DNA of 8,156 bases from Verrucomicrobiaceae bacterium (lineage in GTDB: Bacteria; Verrucomicrobiota; Verrucomicrobiae; Verrucomicrobiales; Akkermansiaceae): contig CANBTO010000209.1 in the NCBI GenBank assembly GCA_947372405.1, forward strand, positions 1-8,156. Direction: 5' to 3'. This document shows positions 1-6,323 of this stretch, one piece after another. The position numbers and the translations under genes were made by a program. The notes beneath the pieces were generated by a model. That model did not search any database. It worked only from the letters and a program-made list of their open reading frames with translations, and was not told where the DNA came from. Within the stretch, counting starts at the first letter, position 1; each line of letters starts with the position of its first letter.

Positions 1-2460
1 GAGATGCATGGTTGCTTCGGTTTCCCGTCGGGCCGCGCCCGTGGACCCGCCGTGGCTGCCTTGTCCGCGTGGTTCCGCCTCGGCAAGGAGCAATCGACCG
101 ACATGGAAATCGCCGTGCAGGTGAACGGCAGGGAGATCGGCGTGGTGAAATCCACCCGATCCAACGGGCTCAACCTCTTCGAAGTGCCCGTGGATGCGCT
201 CCAACCGGAAAAGAACGTGATCGAGTTCAAGATGCGCGGACGCGGACGCTACACTTATGCCGCCACCTTGTTCGGTTTTTCTTCGGATACCGCAAGCAAT
301 AGCGGGAATATCATGCCGCGTGTCGAAACATGGAGTTATCTCCATTCGCAGATCGAGTATCGCGGCAAGCCCATCGGCGTGGGCAGCAGTTCGCCGGTGA
401 AGAATCTCGAGAACGGCCAGCGGGTGAGCGTGCAACTCGGTTCCCAAGGGTACTGGTTCGGTGGCCGCTGGTTTGTGTTGGACATTCCTCTTCCTGCCGG
501 AGCACGCCTCGTGGAAGGTTCCGCGAGCGCGAGTGAAGGGAATCGTGTGGAGGTTTATCCGAATTTCCTGCGCGTCTGCTTCGCCAACCGGCTTCCGTCG
601 GTGAGTTATGAACTCACAGGTTATGTGCCTGGAAAATTCCGTATCCTGCCCACCGTCATCCACGAGATCGGAAACCCGGCCTTCATGTGCGTGGGGCCGA
701 CACCCGAACTCACCGTGCTCGCCGCCGGTGAAAAGACACCGGACCCCTACGTGATGAACATCGGCGAACGCTACGCCCTCGGCCAACTCCATTTCAACGA
801 CGGGGAATATGCCAAGGCGCTCGAATATCTCGGAGCCGTCTTCAAGGAGTCCCCGACTTACAACGAAAGCGAGCTCGCCCGCATGTTGCTGTGGGTTCAC
901 ACCAAGCCGGAGTTTTATGACGCCCGCAGGATCGTCGAGATGTTCGAGATCCTTCGCGAGCGCTACCCCACTCTGGAAATCCCGTTCGACAAGATCCTCG
1001 TCGTCGGCAAGGCCTACCACGACATCGACGAACACGAACGCTCGTGGCTGGTCTATCGCGCCGTCATCAGCGCCAGCTTCACCAACGACGCGGGCATCAG
1101 CGCCGTGCTCGAGGACGAGGGACGTTTCCTCGGCTCCATCGACTTCCAGGAACGCGTCTGGCGCGAATACCCGGACACCGCCGAAGTCGTCTCCGGATAC
1201 TTCGCGCTCTCGCAGCTTCTCTATCAGAAAGCACCCAAGGCCCACGAACTGCCGAAGGAGGACAACGTGCAGCCTGAGAAGATCGCCATGCTCAAGCGCG
1301 CGGTGGACATGCTCTCGTCCTTCCTCGCGCTCTATCCGAACGATCCGCTGGCGGATGACGCCGCGTTCAGCCTTTGCAACGGCATGCTCGATCTCAAGGA
1401 CTACCCGCGCGTGGTGGACCTGAGCCGCGAGTTTGCGAAGCGCCATGCCACGAGCGACTTCGCGCCGGGTTTCCAATACATGACCGCGCTCGGACTGTTC
1501 TGGCAGAAACAATACGCCGATGCCCTCGCCGCGGCACGCGTGGTGGCGGATGGGGAGAGCAAGGACAAGGACTTCGCCCGTTACATCCTCGGCCAGATCT
1601 ATCACGCCGAAAGCAAGCCGTCGGACGCCATCGACTGGTATGGCAAGGTGAAGACCCTCTATCCGGATGCGGCGGAGGCCATCGCCTACTTCGAGAAAAA
1701 GAGCATCGGCATGGAGGAGGTCACCGTGGTCAAGCCCGGCGCGCCGGTTTCCCTCACGTTGAAATACCGCAACGTCAAGGAGGCCTTCGTGCAGATCTAT
1801 CGGGTGGACCTGATGAAACTCTATCTCCAGCAGAAAAACCTCAGCGCCATCACCAGCGTGCAGCTCGCCGGCATCAAGCCGGAGTCCGAGCAGACCATCG
1901 CACTCGGCGACGGCAAGGACTACGTCGAAAAGGAACGCGCCATCCCGCTCGCGCTCAAGGACGAGGCGGCTTACCTCGTCATCTGCCGTGGTGACGATCT
2001 GTTCACCAGCGGCATGGTGCTCATCACACCGCTCAAGATCGAGGCGCAGGAGGACACCGTCAGCGGACGCGTCCGCGCCAACGTGCTGGACACCGCCAAG
2101 GGCGGCTACCGTCCCGAAGTCCACGTCAAGGCGATCGGCAGCGCGGACAACGAGTTCCGCTCCGGCGAGACCGACCTGCGCGGCCTCTACATCGCCGACA
2201 ACCTGCGCGGCAAGGCCACCGTCATCGCCCGCGAGGGCGATTCACGCTACGCCTTCTTCCGCGGCACCACCTGGCTCGGCACGCCGGAAAACGCGCCGGC
2301 CAAGCCACAGCCAGCGCAACCCGCGATGGGCAAGGACGTGGATTACAACAGCAACCTGTTCCAACAGAACGGCGACATCCAGAAGTTTAACAACGACAGT
2401 TGGAACAGCAAACGCCGCCAGGCCCCCAACAAGGGAATTCAGATCCAGTCGGCCTATTGA
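1..2460 (+). CDS. Alpha-2-macroglobulin-like protein with TPR repeats, C-terminal part (5' end outside window)
   Basis: The reading frame is open from the first base and ends at TGA 2458-2460. The ATG at position 4 is only the first Met in frame: no signal peptide follows it and the sequence starts inside a domain, so the true start lies upstream. Residues counted from that Met: about 15-245 resemble the C-terminal macroglobulin end of bacterial alpha-2-macroglobulins (VNGREIG, then a beta-rich stretch, 'PLPAG' at 162-166, and 'YELTGYVPGKFRILPT' near 202-217, the typical spacing of the receptor-binding-like end). Residues about 247-565 are helical TPR-type repeats (for example GERYALGQLHFNDGEYAKAL and ARYILGQIYHAESKPSDAI). 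Residues about 570-758 are a second beta-rich, macroglobulin/carboxypeptidase-regulatory-like region with a 'TDLRG' motif at 723-727, and the tail is Asn/Gln-rich. Family members are large exported envelope proteins thought to trap proteases; here the thioester and bait regions are not visible, so that activity is not shown. Family call fairly sure, function not. Confidence 0.75.
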   Translation, partial: EMHGCFGFPSGRARGPAVAALSAWFRLGKEQSTDMEIAVQVNGREIGVVKSTRSNGLNLFEVPVDALQPEKNVIEFKMRGRGRYTYAATLFGFSSDTASNSGNIMPRVETWSYLHSQIEYRGKPIGVGSSSPVKNLENGQRVSVQLGSQGYWFGGRWFVLDIPLPAGARLVEGSASASEGNRVEVYPNFLRVCFANRLPSVSYELTGYVPGKFRILPTVIHEIGNPAFMCVGPTPELTVLAAGEKTPDPYVMNIGERYALGQLHFNDGEYAKALEYLGAVFKESPTYNESELARMLLWVHTKPEFYDARRIVEMFEILRERYPTLEIPFDKILVVGKAYHDIDEHERSWLVYRAVISASFTNDAGISAVLEDEGRFLGSIDFQERVWREYPDTAEVVSGYFALSQLLYQKAPKAHELPKEDNVQPEKIAMLKRAVDMLSSFLALYPNDPLADDAAFSLCNGMLDLKDYPRVVDLSREFAKRHATSDFAPGFQYMTALGLFWQKQYADALAAARVVADGESKDKDFARYILGQIYHAESKPSDAIDWYGKVKTLYPDAAEAIAYFEKKSIGMEEVTVVKPGAPVSLTLKYRNVKEAFVQIYRVDLMKLYLQQKNLSAITSVQLAGIKPESEQTIALGDGKDYVEKERAIPLALKDEAAYLVICRGDDLFTSGMVLITPLKIEAQEDTVSGRVRANVLDTAKGGYRPEVHVKAIGSADNEFRSGETDLRGLYIADNLRGKATVIAREGDSRYAFFRGTTWLGTPENAPAKPQPAQPAMGKDVDYNSNLFQQNGDIQKFNNDSWNSKRRQAPNKGIQIQSAY

Positions 2461-2472
2461 GGAAAGAGGGGG

Positions 2473-2490
2473 GGGGACAGTTGTGTCCCC
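2473..2490. terminator. Hairpin just after the macroglobulin-like gene, possible terminator
   Basis: GGGGACA (2473-2479), loop GTTG, TGTCCCC (2484-2490): a perfect 7-bp stem starting 13 bases after the stop of the plus-strand gene. No T-run follows on either strand, so it is not a canonical intrinsic terminator. Its place between two convergent genes fits a role in ending transcription or protecting the 3' end, which is inference. Confidence 0.35.
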
Positions 2491-2510
2491 GGATCTCTTC
2501 GGCATGTGTC

Positions 2511-2537
2511 ATGATGGCAGGTTTGTCCCGCTGTCAT
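2511..2537. repeat. Imperfect inverted repeat in the convergent spacer
   Basis: ATGATGGCAGG (2511-2521) and CCCGCTGTCAT (2527-2537) can pair over 11 positions with two G-T wobbles and one A-C mismatch around a TTTGT loop. It lies between the stops of the two convergent genes and next to the hairpin at 2473-2490. It may act with it as a bidirectional transcription barrier or be part of a small palindromic repeat. No further copy is seen in the window. Confidence 0.3.
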
Positions 2538-2548
2538 GGTGAATCGAA

Positions 2549-3652
2549 CTAATCCTCATCTTTAAGATTGTCAGTCTTATCTACTATATGTCTCTTCCAT
2601 TCTGCAAGCTTCCCATCTATTAGCGCGAACAAAAGGCAAATTGGCTGTACGATCCAACGCTCATAGAACTTGCGGATATTCTTGAGAATAGCGCGGAGCA
2701 GCTTTGCGAAAAGGGCGGCAGTCCACACAACCCAACGCCAAGCGATGTTGAATAACTCCCATACCGCTCCAAGGGCACGCAGAGCAAATTTGCAGCCATC
2801 CTCCAAAACACGGGCAAAGCCCGCGAATAGTAGTAACGCAACAATCGCACTACCAAGCAGCAAAGCCGTGAGATTCCAGCCAGATACATGACTCAGAATG
2901 ATTACAAAGCTGAAATAAGCAGCTATGAATAGCCAATATGCACTTGCGTGACGCCTTAATGGACGGTCAGTTACGAAGCGATAAATACCCCATCTTATGC
3001 TTAAGCATGTCGCGACGATCCAGCACGGCGACAAAGATTGCGAAAGCAATTTGGGCCAGGAGCCAGGCAAGCGGGAAAAAATAAATGTGGAGATAGCACC
3101 GCACGAACTTGCAAATAAAGTGATCAGACTGGTCGAAACGCCTGAATTGGATACCGCAAGCCTGTGTGATTCCAATAAGCATTGTTCTAGTGAAGGGCTA
3201 TAATAGCAGATGAACAAAAGCAACAAGACTCCCCAAACAAGCCACTCTGCCAATCTATTGGCTGTGCAAGCAACCGCTATCAACAAACCAATACCAACAA
3301 GAGGGAGCAGCAGTGGCAAGAAAGCTGAACCAAATGTACTCCACTGCGCGGCAGTGTGGCATGTCCATAAACAGACGCCAGCCCACGATACTAAAATCAC
3401 GACGTAAACAATAGCACCGGACCACCAACGTCGGTTATAGCTTGGCCCGTCAACGGGACTTGTTTGTGAGTCGTTTGTCATGGAAGCTGGCATTAACCGT
3501 AGTTTCAATTGCTCAAGGTATCGTCCACTGGTCTCTGCTTCTTGCTCGTATTTCTTTCTGAGCTCGTCCAGTAACTCAAAACCGTCGCAATCAGAGCAAA
3601 TGTCATTAGATTTCTGACTTGGCAGTTTTTTTCCACATTTCCGGCAGTTCAT
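2549..3652 (-). CDS. Zinc-ribbon, multi-pass membrane protein of unknown function
   Basis: 367 residues, ATG at 3652, stop TAG at 2551-2549. The N-terminus carries two CxxC knuckles (Cys3, Cys6, Cys19, Cys22), the pattern of a short zinc ribbon, which fixes the start because the first cysteine is residue 3. A charged linker (25-70, helical, Glu/Lys-rich) leads to about six or seven hydrophobic segments: roughly 77-98, 108-129, 134-151, 172-193, 207-224, 236-256 and 260-281. The C-terminal part (286-350) is Trp/aromatic-rich and probably amphipathic helix, and the end is acidic. It has no signal peptide, so the zinc ribbon probably faces the cytoplasm. GC is about 45-48% by eye, well below both neighbours, which suggests separate origin. 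Only a GAGG 13 bases before the ATG could serve as ribosome site. It converges on the macroglobulin-like gene. I do not recognise the family; zinc-ribbon membrane proteins of this build are usually left as hypothetical. Confidence 0.75.
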   Translation of the reverse strand: MNCRKCGKKLPSQKSNDICSDCDGFELLDELRKKYEQEAETSGRYLEQLKLRLMPASMTNDSQTSPVDGPSYNRRWWSGAIVYVVILVSWAGVCLWTCHTAAQWSTFGSAFLPLLLPLVGIGLLIAVACTANRLAEWLVWGVLLLLFICYYSPSLEQCLLESHRLAVSNSGVSTSLITLFASSCGAISTFIFSRLPGSWPKLLSQSLSPCWIVATCLSIRWGIYRFVTDRPLRRHASAYWLFIAAYFSFVIILSHVSGWNLTALLLGSAIVALLLFAGFARVLEDGCKFALRALGAVWELFNIAWRWVVWTAALFAKLLRAILKNIRKFYERWIVQPICLLFALIDGKLAEWKRHIVDKTDNLKDED

Positions 3653-3840
3653 TTGTATTCTAGTGCCTCATGGGACGATCATTTTTTCAGTGAAGCGGCC
3701 ATTTGCTATGGTGCGTCCGGGTCTGAGAAATTTGTAAGTTACCATTCACTGCTTTTTCTCCTCCGACAATCCTCAGGATGCCAAGGAAAAAACTCGGATG
3801 GCGCTATCTTGCACGAACGCTGGTTGCATTTGACGCCCCC
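3653..3840. other. Intergenic spacer upstream of the zinc-ribbon membrane gene
   Basis: 188 bp between two minus-strand genes. It must hold the leader and probably the promoter of the membrane-protein gene, but no convincing -35/-10 pair stands out. ATCCTCAGGAT (3769-3779) is a small odd-centred palindrome. There is no clear terminator for the upstream gene and no credible gene. Confidence 0.5.
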
Positions 3841-4791
3841 TCATGGCCGCTCCACGGTCACAGCCTCGCTGCCGGCTTCGTGGCCGGTTGTCAGGACGGT
3901 GTAAACCTTGAACGAGGCGGCCATGCCGGGAGCCGTTAGAGAGAAATGCGTGTGGCATTCGCGCGCAGCGTCCTTGGCGATGGTGGCCACCACTTTTTCG
4001 TCCTCGCTGTGGTATTCGATGCCGGGCACGCCGCGGACCTGATAGTGGTCCAGCTCGTCGTCGTCGGAGGCGTCGAAGGAGATGACGGCCTTGTTTTCGG
4101 TGGCGTTCCAAGTGACGGCGGCCTCGACGGGATCGGGGGTGCGGCCGCCCTGGGCGTAGAGGTGCGGGATGGTGAGCACCAGCGGGTTTTCGAGCGGAAA
4201 CAGGCCCTCGACGGCGGGGCGGTAGCCGGAGAGCAGGGCTTTGACTTCATTTTGAAGGGCATTGCGCTTCTCGCGGGCAAGGTCGAGATTGCTTTCGATG
4301 ACGTGGAGCCCGGCGTAGAGGCCTTGCAGGGCGGTGACGTCCGCTGCGAAGCCAGCGTGATCGTAGTCCCCGGACAGGTGAAAGAGGAAACCCTCCTCGA
4401 AGACTCGCCCCCAGAGATTGGAGGCATCGCGCATGGGTTTGAGAAACACGCCCTCGGCGGAGGTTTTCGTGGGCAGATCCGGAAACGCGGCGAGGAAGGG
4501 CGAATTCGCAGGCAGGATGCCGCGCAGGCGCCGCCCGAGCTCCTGAGCGCGGGAAAGCAGGTCGCGCTTGGCTGTTTCGAGGGTGGAACGGGCGAGTTCA
4601 TGGTCATTGAGCTGCACGTCCACCACCGAAATGGCAGTTTCGAGGCTGCCGCGCAGGGTGGAGAGATCCTCGCGCCCCTTGCCATCGCGCGTGCCCATGC
4701 CGGGACCCGCCAAGGGATCCGCATTGACTGACGCCCAGTGGGCGAGGAAGTCATCGATGGTGCCAAGATAGGAAGATGGGCCGGAGATCAT
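3841..4791 (-). CDS. Hypothetical helical protein with C-terminal fibronectin-III-like domain
   Basis: 316 residues, ATG at 4791, stop TGA at 3843-3841. There is no signal peptide or membrane segment, so it is probably cytoplasmic or exported by another route. Residues about 8-25 (YLGTIDDFLAHWASVNA) begin a mainly alpha-helical region; long helices rich in Leu, Ala, Arg and Glu run about 43-92 and 145-190, with a Gly/Pro/Phe-rich stretch between them. Residues about 217-316 are alternating beta strands resembling one fibronectin type III domain (a strand at VEAAVTWNATENKAVISFD, then DDDELDHYQVRGVPG, ending ASFKVYTVLTTGHEAGSEAVTVERP in two parts). Third-position GC is high and codon use matches a GC-rich host, supporting real coding. 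The long antisense frame over the same DNA is a shadow. No Shine-Dalgarno is evident. The role is unknown; a structural or scaffold function would be only a guess from the domain type. Confidence 0.7.
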   Translation of the reverse strand: MISGPSSYLGTIDDFLAHWASVNADPLAGPGMGTRDGKGREDLSTLRGSLETAISVVDVQLNDHELARSTLETAKRDLLSRAQELGRRLRGILPANSPFLAAFPDLPTKTSAEGVFLKPMRDASNLWGRVFEEGFLFHLSGDYDHAGFAADVTALQGLYAGLHVIESNLDLAREKRNALQNEVKALLSGYRPAVEGLFPLENPLVLTIPHLYAQGGRTPDPVEAAVTWNATENKAVISFDASDDDELDHYQVRGVPGIEYHSEDEKVVATIAKDAARECHTHFSLTAPGMAASFKVYTVLTTGHEAGSEAVTVERP

Positions 4792-4824
4792 GGGATGATA
4801 GGGGTTGTGGGTGGAATATGGGGG

Positions 4825-4852
4825 TTCGAAAACACGGTGATTGATTTCGAAA
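4825..4852. repeat. Two TTCGAA sites upstream of the helical/FN3 gene
   Basis: TTCGAAAACACG at 4825-4836 is identical to 5063-5074, and TTTCGAAA at 4845-4852 is an 8-bp perfect palindrome. They lie 33-61 bp before the ATG at 4791, where an operator could sit, and the second overlaps the weak promoter guess. They share a core with the palindromes further upstream. Confidence 0.4.
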
Positions 4853-5047
4853 CTAGACTTTTTTAAGGCATTGGCAAGAAAAATTGTCTCAACGGATCAC
4901 GAAACGATCTTCTCAATGAATCAACTCGTCTTTATGGCTGACTGAATTGCTTTGATAACTGACCAAATCGGCTCGATGACAGGTCTTGGATGCGTTCAGT
5001 CGGGTAATGTGGGCGTTTCGTCAGCCACTGAATGAATTCGGGCACTT

Positions 5048-5087
5048 TTCGAAGGGTGGTTTTTCGAAAACACGCCGCCCATGGCGG
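5048..5087. repeat. TTTTCGAAAA palindrome with adjoining GC-rich hairpin
   Basis: TTCGAA at 5048-5053 is followed by the perfect 10-bp palindrome TTTTCGAAAA at 5061-5070, then CACG and a hairpin CCGCC-CAT-GGCGG at 5075-5087. The AT palindrome plus GC hairpin repeats the build of the copy at 5215-5237. Confidence 0.5.
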
Positions 5088-5147
5088 AGGAGGTAAAGGT
5101 TTCGGCGGCAAATCTGCGGCGATGGTCCGTGCGCGGGGCGGGGTTTT

Positions 5148-5167
5148 CCCGTGGTCCGGGCCACCGG
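5148..5167. repeat. GC-rich hairpin midway between two palindromes
   Basis: GTGGT (5151-5155), loop CCGG, GCCAC (5160-5164) form a stem with one G-T wobble; beyond a C-C mismatch, CC (5148-5149) pairs with GG (5166-5167). It sits near the middle of the block bounded by the TTTTCGAAAA palindromes at 5061-5070 and 5218-5227. The 10-mer GGTCCGTGCG also occurs twice in this block (5124-5133 and 5208-5217). Confidence 0.35.
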
Positions 5168-5214
5168 CGTTGCGAGGCCGCCGCATTTCCGGACGCCGGG
5201 CGGGAAGGGTCCGT

Positions 5215-5237
5215 GCGTTTTCGAAAACGCGGGAGGC
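5215..5237. repeat. 16-bp perfect palindrome GCGTTTTCGAAAACGC, dispersed repeat copy
   Basis: 5215-5230 is a perfect palindrome, followed by GGGAGGC. The stretch 5217-5237 matches 6272-6292 at 19 of 21 positions, in the same orientation, which marks it as one copy of a dispersed repeat. Confidence 0.6.
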
Positions 5238-5427
5238 ACGGGGGATGGAATGCCGCTGAAACGCGGGAGGGTTTCCGCATTTGACCATGAACTCATGCCT
5301 AGCCCGCTACCAAGAGGGGGACAAGGATTTTCAGGTCATGCTTTGGTATAAGGGGGGAGGCAAGCGGGAAGTCCGACTCCAACAAGGTGGCTTATCACCG
5401 TAGTCTGTGTGGCCTGATTGTTACATT

Positions 5428-6144
5428 TTAGGGTTTTGAATTGGAGGTATCACCTCCAAACCCGGCGCGTTTCAAGACCTTCTTTGGATCTGTTGTGTAT
5501 GCTGGGATGGTCTTCCTTGCCCCTTGAACATTGGTGTATGCGTACGTGCCATTAGTGTAAACAGCACCTGAGAACATGCTGCCGTCGACATAGCCTGAGG
5601 TATCACACTCAACGTAGATCGGCCAATTTTGGAATTGACGCACCTTCAACACCCACTCGGTCTTGTAGCGGGTCTCTGTAGTCACGCGAGCCTTCGGATT
5701 CAAAGCTGAAGGGCCTCCAGTCCGGACCGTATATGGAATCTTCTTCTCTTCCTTCGTTCCGTCGGTATAGCTGACATCTTTCAGCAATACACCGGCCTCT
5801 GTCACTTGGAAGACTATTCCCGCAAAAATGAGACGCGCATTTTGAACAGCTTGGTTCATCTGATTGTGTTCAGCGATCTTCTGCTCTTGGTCGTGCAAAT
5901 GTGCCCGATGCGCATCTGCATCGTCTTTGGTCATGCCCAGTTTTGTCCGCAAATCCTCGGGGAGTTTTTCGTATGGAATTGTTGCGGCTCCTGATTCATG
6001 CAAGATTCGAATTCCGTCCGGATCAATCTTGGTAATCGTAACATTTTTGTATTCCAATAGGCTGTCCAGCTTCTTCGGTGTGTCTTCCGCATCAAGGTTG
6101 GAAATCAGCAGGGCCAAGAACACGTGCTTGAGGATTGTATTCAT
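5428..6144 (-). CDS. Small exported protein of unknown function
   Basis: I chose the ATG at 6144 (238 residues) over a GTG at 6222, because the shorter product begins with a clear signal peptide: MNTILKHVFLALLISNLDA, with likely cleavage after Ala19. The longer form would bury it behind 26 residues without export features. Residues about 27-75 form a small beta module, 'YKNVTITKIDPDGIRILHE' then 'GAATIPYEKLPEDLRTKLG', of a kind I associate with exported hypothetical proteins of Planctomycetes and Verrucomicrobia. A charged His/Glu-rich helix follows (76-105), then a beta-rich C-terminal half with 'YTNGTYAYTNVQGARKTIPAY' near 205-225 and few cysteines (one, about 180). It is probably periplasmic or outer-envelope. 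GC is about 50%. It lies 179 bp after the LRR gene on the same strand, too far for obvious coupling. No biochemical role is known to me. Confidence 0.75.
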   Translation of the reverse strand: MNTILKHVFLALLISNLDAEDTPKKLDSLLEYKNVTITKIDPDGIRILHESGAATIPYEKLPEDLRTKLGMTKDDADAHRAHLHDQEQKIAEHNQMNQAVQNARLIFAGIVFQVTEAGVLLKDVSYTDGTKEEKKIPYTVRTGGPSALNPKARVTTETRYKTEWVLKVRQFQNWPIYVECDTSGYVDGSMFSGAVYTNGTYAYTNVQGARKTIPAYTTDPKKVLKRAGFGGDTSNSKP

Positions 6145-6271
6145 TTCTGTGGCGAACTGTGTATTAGTAGAGGGAAAAGAGTTAGCGATTTCGGAGATTT
6201 CCGGCAAGAGGAAAAGTGACACCTTGGCGAGGTTTGGGGCTTTGCGGATTGATAGGGATTTGTACGATGGT

Positions 6272-6292
6272 GTTTTCTAAAACGCGGGCGGC
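6272..6292. repeat. Dispersed repeat copy, GTTTTCTAAAAC plus GC-rich tail
   Basis: GTTTTCTAAAAC (6272-6283) followed by GCGGGCGGC differs from 5217-5237 at only two positions (G to T at the palindrome centre, A to C in the tail). The arms GTTTT/AAAAC still pair. Both copies are intergenic and flank the small exported protein gene at 5428-6144. Confidence 0.55.
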
Positions 6293-6299
6293 GGCGGAT

Positions 6300-6317
6300 T
6301 TGTGACCGTCGCCACAA
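6300..6317 (-). terminator. Hairpin after the LRR gene, possible terminator
   Basis: On the minus strand TTGTGG (6317-6312), loop CGACGG, TCACAA (6305-6300) form a 6-bp stem with one G-T pair, beginning 6 bases past the LRR stop codon. The GTTTT/AAAAC hairpin at 6272-6283 follows. No U-run is adjacent, so termination by it is only a guess from position. Confidence 0.3.
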
Positions 6318-6323
6318 GATACT

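Larger units (their letters stand above)
4792..5427. other. 636-bp gene-free spacer with palindromic elements
   Basis: Three parts differ in composition. 4792-5040 is AT-rich and should contain the promoter of the helical/FN3 gene; the best pair I see on the minus strand is TTGCCA (4877-4872) and TAGTTT (4855-4850) with a 16-bp gap, which is weak. 5045-5270 is GC-rich and carries TTCGAA palindromes and hairpins. 5280-5427 has nothing recognisable, only a short TACCAA/TTGGTA inverted pair (5308-5313, 5343-5348). Several short frames cross the GC-rich block on both strands, but their Arg/Pro/Gly-rich products and overlap in all frames mark them as chance. Confidence 0.6.
6145..6323. other. Spacer between the LRR gene and the small exported protein gene
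   Basis: 179 bp. It holds a hairpin just after the LRR stop, a GTTTTCTAAAAC repeat copy, a GC-rich run, and the leader of the exported protein gene. No strong promoter or Shine-Dalgarno is seen before the ATG at 6144. No separate gene is credible here. Confidence 0.5.

Noticed and set aside
809..1423. 204-codon frame inside the macroglobulin-like gene
   Set aside because: Ser/Arg/Pro-rich product typical of an out-of-frame reading of GC-rich coding DNA, nested in a better-supported frame.
2620..3407. Several small frames on both strands over the zinc-ribbon membrane gene
   Set aside because: All lie within the 367-residue frame, whose CxxC pairs and regular hydrophobic segments support it as the real gene.
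3946..4731. 261-codon open frame on the plus strand
   Set aside because: It lies wholly antisense to the helical/FN3 gene in GC-rich DNA, where long antisense frames are common; its product is Val/Gly-rich without domain features, while the minus-strand product has coherent helices and a beta domain.
4932..5288. Overlapping 90-118 codon frames on both strands of the GC-rich spacer
   Set aside because: Frames are open in several registers at once, the products are Arg/Pro/Gly-rich with no domain pattern, and the region is full of palindromes, so non-coding repeat DNA explains it better.
5297..5370. Possible tRNA or structured RNA (GCCT ... AGGC ends)
   Set aside because: Only four end bases pair, and no T-loop GTTCRA-type sequence or anticodon stem can be placed.
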